DNA from: an uncultured bacterium
GTDB taxonomy: Bacteria; Cyanobacteriota; Vampirovibrionia; Gastranaerophilales; Gastranaerophilaceae
Direction: 5' to 3'
DNA: 6,061 bases
Assembly (NCBI GenBank): GCA_946183815.1
Contig: CAMHDG010000109.1
Span: 1-6,061, forward strand
Positions 1 through 6,025 of this stretch are shown in pieces. Under the pieces are notes generated by a model, which had not been told where the DNA came from, searched no databases, and saw only the letters and a list, made by a program, of their open reading frames with translations. Within the stretch, counting starts at the first letter, position 1, and each line of letters starts with the position of its first letter. Made by a program: the position numbers and the translations under genes.

Positions 1-647
1 ATACGTTGTTTTACGTCAAAACTAACACGGGTTGTCGGCAAACCTATCTCATTAAAGAACCCTCTTAAAAAGAATAGTTTTTCAGGGAAACATTCCATTA
101 CATCAATAGTTCGTCTGCTTACTAATCTGTAATCAGAATGGTTCATAGGGATATTAGCCCCTAAAAGGTTCATTGTTTTATAAAAGGCTTCTGCCGTAAA
201 CTTTTTGAAAAAGGAATCTGTATTTCGGTCGTTTCTGATACCTAATACGATATCATACCCTTTCATATATTCGTCAATAAATTTTTCTATTGCCCATTCG
301 TCCTGCTGTAAATCTGCATCAATAGACACAACACAATCACAACCTATTTTTCTTACGCTTTCTAAACCGGCAATTAAGGCTCTTTGGTTTCCAAAATTTC
401 TGATAAATTTTGTACCTTTTACTATCGGGTTAGATTCGTGCATTTCTTCTATAATATTCCAAGTAGAATCTTTTGAGCCGTCATCAATAAAATATAAATA
501 ACTTGTATCTTTAATTTTTCCTTTAGAGATTAAATCTTTTAAGACGAAAATCAACTGATCTGCAGTTGTTTTAACACATAATTCTTCGTTATAACAAGGC
601 ACAATTATCGCTAATTGAGGGCACTCTCTCTCACAGCAGTTATCCAC
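1..647 (-). CDS. GT2-family polyprenyl-phosphate glycosyltransferase (GtrB/ArnC/DPM1-like), C-terminus cut by window edge
   Basis: Family role: transfers a sugar from an NDP-sugar to undecaprenyl phosphate on the cytoplasmic face of the inner membrane. Seen, numbering from the upstream ATG at 665-663: an N-terminal GT-A fold with IIVPCYNEE (20-28), the acidic FIDDGSKDST motif (59-68), the metal-binding DAD in SIDADLQQD (114-122), and the NHSDYRL and FFLRGFF segments (175-181, 198-204) typical of GtrB/DPM1 enzymes. About 215 residues are present; full-length relatives are about 310-330 and end in two membrane helices, which would lie beyond the left edge. Start choice: ATG at 665-663 has no ribosome binding site and falls about where transcription would begin from the TATAAT at 677-672, whereas GTG at 647-645 has an AAAGAGGTG SD at 662-654 with a 6-nt spacer, so GTG is preferred; ATG remains possible. 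It is divergent from the deacetylase gene. Family assignment is firm; the sugar transferred is unknown. Confidence 0.9.
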   Translation of the reverse strand, partial: MDNCCERECPQLAIIVPCYNEELCVKTTADQLIFVLKDLISKGKIKDTSYLYFIDDGSKDSTWNIIEEMHESNPIVKGTKFIRNFGNQRALIAGLESVRKIGCDCVVSIDADLQQDEWAIEKFIDEYMKGYDIVLGIRNDRNTDSFFKKFTAEAFYKTMNLLGANIPMNHSDYRLVSRRTIDVMECFPEKLFFLRGFFNEIGLPTTRVSFDVKQR

Positions 648-665
648 GTTTTTCACCTCTTTCAT

Positions 666-709
666 ATTTATATTATAATATTAGCAGAAATATATCAAGA
701 GAGCGAATT
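666..709. promoter_or_regulatory. Compact divergent promoter between GT2 and deacetylase genes
   Basis: Overlapping -10 boxes lie on both strands in the near-palindromic TATTATAATA. The minus strand has TATAAT at 677-672 with a possible -35 TTGATA at 698-693 (15-nt spacer, short). The plus strand has TATAAT at 674-679 with a weak -35 TTTTCA at 650-655 (18-nt spacer). The ribosome site of the plus gene is the weak AAGAGAG at 697-703. Since the two -10 boxes overlap, only one direction can be occupied at a time, which would tie expression of the two genes together. The boxes are seen; function is inferred. Confidence 0.5.
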
Positions 710-1570
710 ATGAAGAAGAAGTTTATATTAAATGCAGACGATTTTGGAATGTCGGAATACTATAATAAAGCGGTATTAGAAGGTGCGAGAGCAAAAATTT
801 TAACCTCTGCCAGTCTTTGTGCAAACGGAGAAAATTTTGAACAGGCAATAAATGAGATTATTCCTCAATGTCCTGATTTGTCGGTAGGAGTTCACCTTAA
901 TATTATTGAGGGAAAATCTTTGACTGAATGTCCGATGCTTACAAATGAAGAGGGCAATTTTAATAACGGGTATATCGCTCTTATTCTGAAATCTTTTAAT
1001 AAAGAGTTTATGAAACAGGTGGAGGCGGAATTTCGTGCTCAAATAGAAAAAATTACGGATTGCACCAAGGTTGACCATATTGATTCACACGTTCATACAC
1101 ATGCTATCCCTAATATTTTCAGACTTACGGCTAAACTGGCAGACGAATATAAAATTCCTTATATCAGAACCCAGTATGAAAAACCGTATATTACCCCATC
1201 AATAAAAAAACATTTTAATACTAAATATCCGCCTAATATTTTAAAAATAATATTGTTAAATACATTTACGATATTAAACAGACCTGTTGTAAAAAAATAT
1301 GGACTAAAAACGAACGACTATTTAATAGGTGTAGGTTATACAGGCATGATGGACAGCAAGACCATAGAATACGGGTTAAAAAACATACACAAAGACTGTA
1401 TTGCAGAAGCCCTTATTCATCCTTGTAAATACGATAACACCGATACACTTACTTCTACCCCTGACAGTCATCATTTTGAATACTTAATAACACAGGATAA
1501 CGCTTTGCGTGACAAGTTTACCGAATTTGGTTTTGATTTGGTAAACCATTCTTCTGTTTTGGAGGAATAA
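710..1570 (+). CDS. YdjC/ChbG-family carbohydrate deacetylase (NaxD/HpnK-like)
   Basis: Family role: metal-dependent removal of an N-acetyl group from an amino sugar (ChbG acts on chitooligosaccharides, Francisella NaxD on undecaprenyl-phosphate-linked GalNAc, HpnK on a hopanoid glycoside). The 286-residue length is normal. Seen: the signature NADDFGMS at 8-15 with metal/catalytic Asp10-Asp11; VGVHLN with His62; DHIDSHVHTHA with Asp125, His127, His129 and His131; PYIRTQ with Arg153; and the late EALIHPCKYD segment with His237. This supplies the Asp-His-His metal set of the family, so the enzyme looks intact. There is no signal peptide, so it is cytosolic. Its neighbours, a polyprenyl-phosphate glycosyltransferase upstream and an ArnT-like transferase downstream, favour a NaxD-like role on a lipid-linked amino sugar over chitobiose catabolism, since no PTS or glycosidase genes are present. 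The 3' end overlaps the opposing gene by 53 bp. Confidence 0.9.
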   Translation: MKKKFILNADDFGMSEYYNKAVLEGARAKILTSASLCANGENFEQAINEIIPQCPDLSVGVHLNIIEGKSLTECPMLTNEEGNFNNGYIALILKSFNKEFMKQVEAEFRAQIEKITDCTKVDHIDSHVHTHAIPNIFRLTAKLADEYKIPYIRTQYEKPYITPSIKKHFNTKYPPNILKIILLNTFTILNRPVVKKYGLKTNDYLIGVGYTGMMDSKTIEYGLKNIHKDCIAEALIHPCKYDNTDTLTSTPDSHHFEYLITQDNALRDKFTEFGFDLVNHSSVLEE

Positions 1571-2912
1571 TTGTATAGTAGAACTTATATTTTTTAGATT
1601 TACCAACAATATTGGTAATCTCAAAATTGTATCTATGCACATTAAATTTATAATTTTCAGGCAACAGGGTAATCATTTCTTTAGCAAGTTTGATTGTATT
1701 TTTCTTACTCTTCCCAACAATTAACACACCCGATTTAATTATATCCTCCTGATTTTCCCAAGGGTTTTTAGCCCCAAAGGTTTCTAAAATAACGTGCGGA
1801 TGTCGTGGGTTATACAATCTGAATTGAAAAACATAATCTATGTGACCGCCTACATATTTAAAATCTGCATTATTTGTTTCTTTTGCCCAAACTGCATCAA
1901 TATCTTTCATTATTTGTTCATGAGGGTAAGATATTGTACGCTTTGTCTGGAACAACATAAAAATTGACATTGCAATAAGCCATGCAACTAAAAGTGAATA
2001 CATCCATTTCATAAAATGTTTAAAGGTATCTTTATTAAACTTTATTGGGAAAAAGTGGAATAATAAAATTCCAACAAAACCTACCATTATAGAGCCCCAT
2101 ATTCCCATAATCCTATTATTTTCTATCATTGCCATAGAACTTTGTGCGAGTATCGGCACTAATGCTATTGATAAAATAAACAAACTCTCTGATGTTTTCC
2201 AATTCTTATTTATACTGATATTTTTTGCCTGTAAAGCGATAAACAGATATACAGCAATACAAGAAAGAACGGAACAAACCTGATCGAGTATAAATTTTAA
2301 AGGGAAAACAATTCTGCCGTATTTTATAAGAAATTGCGGAGTATTATGCGTCCCTATTTCGGTTCTTCCTGTCATATAAATGAAAGGAAAAAAGTCTGTC
2401 TGAAACAGCCATATAATGTGTGGCAATACCAATAAAGTCCCGACTAAAATTGAAATATATATCCCTTTTTTGGTAAACTGTTCTCTCTTACAAATAATCA
2501 GATACAAAAACAGTGCTAAAAATAAAAATATAACCTGATATTTACATAGCACTCCAAGAGCAGAAACCACCCCAAAAATTACCCAGTCTGTTACCTTATT
2601 TTCTTTTACTGATTTATAGAAATAATATGCAATCATCGGCCAAAGAGCCATTGATAAAAAATTACAGTTAAAATTATCAATAAACAAAATATATGTATAA
2701 TAATAACAAGAGGACAAAATAAGCGAAGCACAAATGGCTTTTTCTTCTTCCATAAAGAATTTTGCCAACTTATAAACAAAAAAGAACCCAATCGAAATAC
2801 ACAATGTTCCAAGAATATATGCGGCAAAATCATGCTGACCAAATAGCCGTAACCCCCCCCCCATCAGCCATCCGGACATCGGGGGATGTTTATTTGTTCC
2901 TGCACTTAACAC
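1518..2912 (-). CDS. ArnT-like GT39/GT83 (PMT_2) membrane glycosyltransferase, open frame downstream of an internal stop
   Basis: Family role: integral inner-membrane enzyme that moves a sugar from a polyprenyl-phosphate donor to lipid A or another acceptor on the periplasmic side. Seen in this 464-codon frame: the family motif NKHPPMSGW (8-16), multiple hydrophobic segments (about 33-50, 60-78, 84-98, 110-140, 151-170, 202-228, 242-262, 268-290, 302-321) and a soluble C-terminal part from about 325. The frame opens at GTG 2912-2910, but that start leaves out TM1 and the first periplasmic loop with its catalytic acidic residues. They are encoded in the same frame just upstream, beyond a TGA at 2921-2919. 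The GTG has GAGGGG only 2 nt ahead, too close for good initiation. Joined from ATG 3041 the product would be 507 residues, normal for the family. A run of ten G follows codon 16. Family is firm; whether active protein is made is doubtful. Confidence 0.82.
   Translation of the reverse strand: MLSAGTNKHPPMSGWLMGGGLRLFGQHDFAAYILGTLCISIGFFFVYKLAKFFMEEEKAICASLILSSCYYYTYILFIDNFNCNFLSMALWPMIAYYFYKSVKENKVTDWVIFGVVSALGVLCKYQVIFLFLALFLYLIICKREQFTKKGIYISILVGTLLVLPHIIWLFQTDFFPFIYMTGRTEIGTHNTPQFLIKYGRIVFPLKFILDQVCSVLSCIAVYLFIALQAKNISINKNWKTSESLFILSIALVPILAQSSMAMIENNRIMGIWGSIMVGFVGILLFHFFPIKFNKDTFKHFMKWMYSLLVAWLIAMSIFMLFQTKRTISYPHEQIMKDIDAVWAKETNNADFKYVGGHIDYVFQFRLYNPRHPHVILETFGAKNPWENQEDIIKSGVLIVGKSKKNTIKLAKEMITLLPENYKFNVHRYNFEITNIVGKSKKYKFYYTIIPPKQKNGLPNQNQIR
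2853..2862. repeat. Ten-base C/G homopolymer within the ArnT-like coding region
   Basis: Ten consecutive C on the plus strand (G in the coding direction) encode the end of Met plus Gly-Gly-Gly in WLMGGGLRLFG. Both the upstream HPP motif and the downstream LRLFG match the family in the same frame, so ten is the in-frame length. Any change that is not a multiple of three would shift the frame. Such a run is out of character for this AT-rich DNA, and poly-G tracts of this length are slippage-prone contingency loci in other bacteria. Confidence 0.9.
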
Positions 2913-2918
2913 ATCCCC

Positions 2919-3041
2919 TCACGCTATTGCTTCCATTGAATCAATACTTATTACATTTCTGCTCATTTGGACTAAAGTCCACATAAGAGCATTTATAACC
3001 ATAAATATATAAAAAAACTTTTTCTTTTTTGCAATATCCAT
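2919..3041 (-). pseudogene. 5' fragment of the ArnT-like glycosyltransferase gene, ending at an in-frame TGA
   Basis: ATG at 3041-3039 opens 40 codons in the same frame as the downstream 464-codon ORF. It encodes MDIAKKKKFF (basic, cytosolic), a hydrophobic TM1 (about 9-25) and then SIDSMEAIA, whose Asp34 and Glu37 sit where the family carries its conserved DE-type acidic motif in the first periplasmic loop. Codon 41 is TGA, followed in frame by GDVLSAG and the HPP motif. The expected family pattern is acidic motif, W-G, G-x-x-HPP, so TGA most likely replaces a TGG Trp codon by a single G-to-A change. The start lacks a clear SD; an in-frame GTG at 3062-3060 is an alternative. Whether this is a real nonsense mutation, an assembly error or tolerated by readthrough cannot be told here. 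Confidence 0.72.
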
Positions 3042-3139
3042 AGTGCTAATATTACCACGCACAAAAAAAAGTTTCTATAATAATAAAAGTCAATTATATA
3101 TTACTTTCCGCTAAATAGTCCTCAAATCAAATTATATTA

Positions 3140-3207
3140 TCACCCTGAACTTGTTTCAGGGTCTTGCTACTTGTTTCACGAGATACTGAAACGAGTTCAT
3201 AATGACA
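3140..3207. repeat. REP/MITE-like palindromic intergenic repeat with nested hairpins
   Basis: TGAACTTGTTTCAG at 3146-3159 is matched by CTGAAACGAGTTCA at 3186-3199, an inverted repeat of 14 bp with one mismatch. Within the left arm, ACCCTGAA (3142-3149) and TTCAGGGT (3155-3162) form a perfect 8-bp stem with a 5-nt loop. A third pairing, CTTGTTTCA (3170-3178) with TGAAACGAG (3187-3195), gives 9 bp with one G-T pair. These structures are mutually exclusive. The core TGAACTTGTTTCAG resembles palindromic repeats I recall from unrelated bacterial genomes, but copy number in this genome cannot be judged from one window. Confidence 0.65.
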
Positions 3208-3319
3208 TGTTTTGTGTGATGTTTGCAAGATGCTGACGGTAATAACTTATTCCCTTAGTTTTTCTGTCACGCAGACTCCTGTGCCATTAACTTTTGTAAA
3301 GTGGGGAATATGATATTTT

Positions 3320-3368
3320 TTGTAAATAGCACTGATTATGATACTATTAAACTTGATAGGGGATAGAA
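3320..3368 (+). promoter_or_regulatory. Probable promoter and ribosome binding site of the marR-type gene
   Basis: A candidate -35 TTGTAA (3320-3325) is followed after 16 nt by a -10-like TACTAT (3342-3347), each matching 4 of 6 consensus bases. AATAG (3325-3329) and CTATT (3344-3348) form an imperfectly spaced inverted repeat across this promoter, which could be an autoregulatory operator for the MarR protein, but five bases per arm is weak. The SD AGGGG (3358-3362) lies 6 nt before the ATG and fixes the start. Confidence 0.4.
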
Positions 3369-3824
3369 ATGCCAACTACATTAACAGACAACAAATTAAG
3401 ACATATAAACGGGATGTTGAGTGAAATCAGCAGTATTTATGAGAAACTACTTTCTTCAAAAAACGTACCGGAGGGAGTATTCATTGTTATGTCCTCTATT
3501 TTAGATTTAGGTGAAGGATGCCTTCAAAAAGAGATTTCAGAAATAAGTTATTTAAACAAGAAAACAGTTAATTCTGCCATCAAGAAACTTCAAAAAGACG
3601 GATATCTGGAACTAAAAGCGGGCAAATATCCTAATATGCCTATATACTTGACTGAAAAAGGGAAAGCATATATGCAAGAAAATATTATTCCTATAATTCA
3701 GGTAGAGAGCAAGGCACTGGAACTCATGCCGGCAGGTGAGTTCGCAACCCTTGTGAAATCCTACAAAAAATACATTGATAACTTTAGGGAACACGTTAAT
3801 ATGTTTGCTGAAAGAAACAAATAA
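3369..3824 (+). CDS. MarR-family winged-helix transcriptional regulator
   Basis: Family role: dimeric DNA-binding protein, usually a repressor released by a small ligand and often controlling its own operon. The 151-residue length is typical. Seen: an N-terminal dimerisation helix (about 8-30), then a winged-helix domain (about 36-100) with LQKEISEIS as the supporting helix, LNKKTVNSAIKKLQKDGYLE (62-81) as recognition helix and following strand, and the wing closing at PIYLTEKGKAYMQ (91-103). C-terminal helices (104-148) would complete the dimer interface. The start is fixed by AGGGG 6 nt upstream. The stop lies 13 bp before the next gene, so the two are very probably co-transcribed. The ligand and targets are unknown. 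Control of the glycan genes to the left is possible but untested, and the opposite orientation and repeat between them do not specially support it. Confidence 0.87.
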   Translation: MPTTLTDNKLRHINGMLSEISSIYEKLLSSKNVPEGVFIVMSSILDLGEGCLQKEISEISYLNKKTVNSAIKKLQKDGYLELKAGKYPNMPIYLTEKGKAYMQENIIPIIQVESKALELMPAGEFATLVKSYKKYIDNFREHVNMFAERNK

Positions 3825-3837
3825 TAAGGTGATTTTT

Positions 3838-4218
3838 ATGAAAATCGTTAACGTTAGTCCATTATTGAACAGGGGATTACCACTCATATCAGAAATAAGA
3901 CAGGTAAAAGAACCAACGGTTGAGAAGGTAAGAGAATTGTATGGCGATTTTGGGGTGGATTTATTTGTCGGCAAAGAAAAACCGTCTTTAATAAAAGAAA
4001 AACCCAAAAGTAAAAACCCGATTGTTAATCTTTTTAACAGAGTAAAAGATTATTTTAGCCAAAAGGCAGAATTTGAACCTGATGATACAATGTTCAGGGT
4101 TGTTAATAAATATATTTTTAATGAAAAAAGCGGACTTACAAAAGATATTGAACAAAAATTCGGCAAAAGCGGAATGGACGTTTTTCACCGTATGGAAAGA
4201 ATGGGATATATTACCTAA
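3838..4218 (+). CDS. Small uncharacterised basic protein co-transcribed with the MarR regulator
   Basis: I do not recognise a named family. The 126-residue product has no signal peptide or membrane helix and is therefore probably cytosolic. The start ATG at 3838 is chosen because AAGGTGA (3826-3832) lies 5 nt upstream and the gene then begins 13 bp after the regulator's stop; an in-frame ATG at 3775 would overlap the regulator and has no such site. Seen: a basic, Lys/Pro-rich linker (about 46-60) between two parts, and an internal repeat in which VRELYGDFGVDLF (31-43) aligns with IEQKFGKSGMDVF (104-116), sharing G, G, D and F plus similar hydrophobics. The C-terminal stretch LTKDIEQKFGKSGMDVFHRM (100-119), ending in ERMGYIT, looks like a helix-turn-helix leading to a wing, so a DNA-binding or regulator-partner role is conceivable, at low confidence. 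Confidence 0.75.
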   Translation: MKIVNVSPLLNRGLPLISEIRQVKEPTVEKVRELYGDFGVDLFVGKEKPSLIKEKPKSKNPIVNLFNRVKDYFSQKAEFEPDDTMFRVVNKYIFNEKSGLTKDIEQKFGKSGMDVFHRMERMGYIT

Positions 4219-4249
4219 TACCTTATACCCTAATATTATACTGTAACCC

Positions 4250-5971
4250 CTACATCTTTTCAGGAGCGGAAACGCCGAGAATATCAAGAGCATTTTTTAA
4301 TACCGTTTTTACTGCATAGATTAAGCATAATCTTGATTTCATCAGGTCTTTATCTTCACAGATAACTCTGTTTGAATTATAGAATGAGTGGAACTCGCTT
4401 GCTAAATCTTGAACGTATCTGCAAATAGTGTAAACCGCTCTTGTTTTTGCAGAATATTCAATCATTGATTTGAACTCTTCCAGTTTTAAAATCAAACTCT
4501 TTGCAGTCGGTACTGCTTTTAACATAGCCTCTGAATTAAAGTTCTTAAACGTATCGTTCAATTCTTCCTCGCTCATTGGGGCAGGTGAGGTTTCCCCTGT
4601 TTCTGCGTTAATTTTTTCTTTAATAGCGTTTCTCAATATCGAACAGGCTCTGGCATGAGCGTATTGAACGTAAAATACAGGGTTTTCGTCTGTTGAGCGT
4701 TTTGCAAGTTCAATATCAAAATCAAGAGTTGTATCAATACTTCTCATTGACATCCAAAATCTTGTTGCATCAACTCCAACCTCGTCAATAAGTTCGTCAA
4801 GAGTAACCATCTTTCTGCGTTTACCCATTCTGACTTCTTCGCCGTTAATAATGAGGTTAACAAGTTGTCCCAAAAGGATTTCTAATTTATCAGGATTTCC
4901 GCCCAGAGCCTCGATTGATGCTTTTACTCTTGCAACATAACCGTGGTGGTCAGCACCCCAGATATTAATCAAACGGTCAAACCCTCTGTCTAATTTGTCC
5001 ATGTGATATGCAATATCTGCCGTCAGATACGTGTTTGCCCCGTCTGCTTTTTTTAGAACTCTGTCTTGGTCATCACCATATTTAGTGGTTTTAAACCATA
5101 TTGCTCCATCTTGTTCGTATAATTCGCCTTTGTTTTTTAATTCGTTGAAGTAGTGTTCAACCTTGCCTGATTTATGCAAATCAAGTTCAGAATAGAATTT
5201 GTCAAAATGAACTCTAAAGTTTTCTAAAAGTTCACGTTGTACCCTTTCCATATATTCTTTTGCATAATCTGATAACACCTGAATATCATCAGTAGGTTTG
5301 TTTTCTTCAAGAAACTTTTTAGCGACAGGGATAAGGTATTCCCCTGCGTAATAATTTTTTCTTTCTTCTTCATCTTCAGGGAAATCAATATTTTCACCAA
5401 GTTCTTGTTTAATTCTTATGTTTAAAGAACGACCGAGTTTTTGAATTTGACTACCTGCATCATTTATGTAAAATTCCTGATAAACATCGTGACCATAAAA
5501 TTTTAGCAAGTTTGCAAGAGAACTCCCCATTGCAGCCCATCTTCCGTGTCCTATATGGAACGGACCTGTCGGGTTAGCAGAAACGTATTCGAGATTAATC
5601 TTTTCTTTTTTTATATTTTCAGGTTTACCAAAGTTTTCTTTTTTGTCTAAAATTTCTTCAATAACTTGTGCAAGTTCTTTGTCTGACAATTTAAAGTTTA
5701 TAAATCCTGCAACAACGCTTGTTGTGTAGTTGTCGGTTGGTAAATACTTAACGATATTGTTTGCAATCACAGGTGGTGCTATTCTTGCATAACGAGCCAT
5801 TGACGCTACGTTTACCGCAAAATCTCCAAAATCTGCGTTTTTAGGTTTTTCTGATACAAGTTTTATATCACCTGAATTTAAAATTTCTTCTGTTAGTTCG
5901 CCCAGTTCTTTATTTTGCACCGCTTTTTTTATTGCGTCTAATGTATCGTTAAGTACTAATTCTTTAAACAT
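4250..5971 (-). CDS. argS: Arginyl-tRNA synthetase
   Basis: Charges tRNA-Arg with arginine in the cytosol; a class I synthetase and essential. The 573-residue length is normal. Seen: an N-terminal Add1-type tRNA-binding domain (about 1-100); SANPTGPFHIGHGRWAAMG (131-149) containing HIGH at 139-142; the YINDAGSQI motif (168-176); INIWGADHHGYVARVK (335-350); the KMSK-region segment VRMGKRRKMVTLDELIDEVG (380-399), which departs from the usual MSKR-x-G form; NPVFYVQYAHARA (430-442); and the DALR anticodon-binding domain ending in GVSAPEKM. The start ATG at 5971-5969 has AAGAGGA at 5984-5978 with a 6-nt spacer. It converges on the small-protein gene with only 31 bp between stops and no obvious terminator hairpin. 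The stop is TAG. Identification is certain. Confidence 0.98.
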   Translation of the reverse strand: MFKELVLNDTLDAIKKAVQNKELGELTEEILNSGDIKLVSEKPKNADFGDFAVNVASMARYARIAPPVIANNIVKYLPTDNYTTSVVAGFINFKLSDKELAQVIEEILDKKENFGKPENIKKEKINLEYVSANPTGPFHIGHGRWAAMGSSLANLLKFYGHDVYQEFYINDAGSQIQKLGRSLNIRIKQELGENIDFPEDEEERKNYYAGEYLIPVAKKFLEENKPTDDIQVLSDYAKEYMERVQRELLENFRVHFDKFYSELDLHKSGKVEHYFNELKNKGELYEQDGAIWFKTTKYGDDQDRVLKKADGANTYLTADIAYHMDKLDRGFDRLINIWGADHHGYVARVKASIEALGGNPDKLEILLGQLVNLIINGEEVRMGKRRKMVTLDELIDEVGVDATRFWMSMRSIDTTLDFDIELAKRSTDENPVFYVQYAHARACSILRNAIKEKINAETGETSPAPMSEEELNDTFKNFNSEAMLKAVPTAKSLILKLEEFKSMIEYSAKTRAVYTICRYVQDLASEFHSFYNSNRVICEDKDLMKSRLCLIYAVKTVLKNALDILGVSAPEKM

Positions 5972-5977
5972 CTCTTT

Positions 5978-6025
5978 TCCTCTTTCATTTTTATTTATTA
6001 TAACGCAAAGATAAATTATTGTTTA
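5978..6025 (-). promoter_or_regulatory. Probable argS promoter and ribosome binding site
   Basis: Reading on the minus strand, TAAACA at 6025-6020 (4 of 6 to consensus) is followed after 17 nt by a perfect TATAAT at 6002-5997, then the SD AAGAGGA at 5984-5978 placed 6 nt before the ATG. The resulting leader would be about 20 nt, which leaves no room for a T-box or other long leader between this promoter and argS. Confidence 0.55.

Larger units (their letters stand above)
3042..3368. other. Gene-free interval between the ArnT-like gene and the marR-type gene
   Basis: No credible ORF or RNA gene is seen. In the minus direction a TATAAT at 3098-3093 could be the -10 of the glycosyltransferase gene, though no good -35 is present at the right distance. 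A palindromic repeat occupies about 3140-3207. From 3208 to about 3310 nothing recognisable is seen. The last 50 bp hold the likely promoter and ribosome site of the regulator gene. Confidence 0.6.

Noticed and set aside
205..501. 98-codon plus-strand ORF
   Set aside because: It is antisense to the GT2 gene, whose motifs are unmistakable on the other strand; it has no SD and no recognisable domain.
2919..2921. UGA reassigned to tryptophan (or glycine) in this organism
   Set aside because: Every other tryptophan visible in the transferase, ArgS and the GT2 gene (at least 17) is TGG, and no other real gene here contains in-frame TGA. A low-GC genome with reassigned UGA would use it often. Absence of TGA stops in five genes is too small a sample to matter.
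2900..2921. Selenocysteine at the TGA
   Set aside because: The family has no selenoprotein members that I know of, the position is structural rather than redox, and I see no convincing SECIS-type hairpin just downstream.
2762..2986. 74-codon plus-strand ORF spanning the C-tract and TGA region
   Set aside because: Its product shows no domain, it has no ribosome site, and the opposite strand encodes conserved glycosyltransferase motifs throughout.
3248..3310. TATTCCC/GGGAATA inverted repeat ahead of the regulator
   Set aside because: Seven bases per arm separated by 49 bp is readily expected by chance and is not placed like an operator or terminator.
3775..3837. Longer start (ATG 3775) for the small-protein gene
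   Set aside because: It would overlap the regulator by 50 bp with no SD, whereas ATG 3838 has AAGGTGA at a proper distance.
4219..4249. Bidirectional terminator between the small-protein gene and argS
   Set aside because: The 31-bp gap is AT-rich but shows no stem of useful length.
3612..4293. Minus-strand ORFs antisense to the regulator and small-protein genes
   Set aside because: They lack SD sites and domains, and the plus-strand genes have good starts and a clear winged-helix signature.
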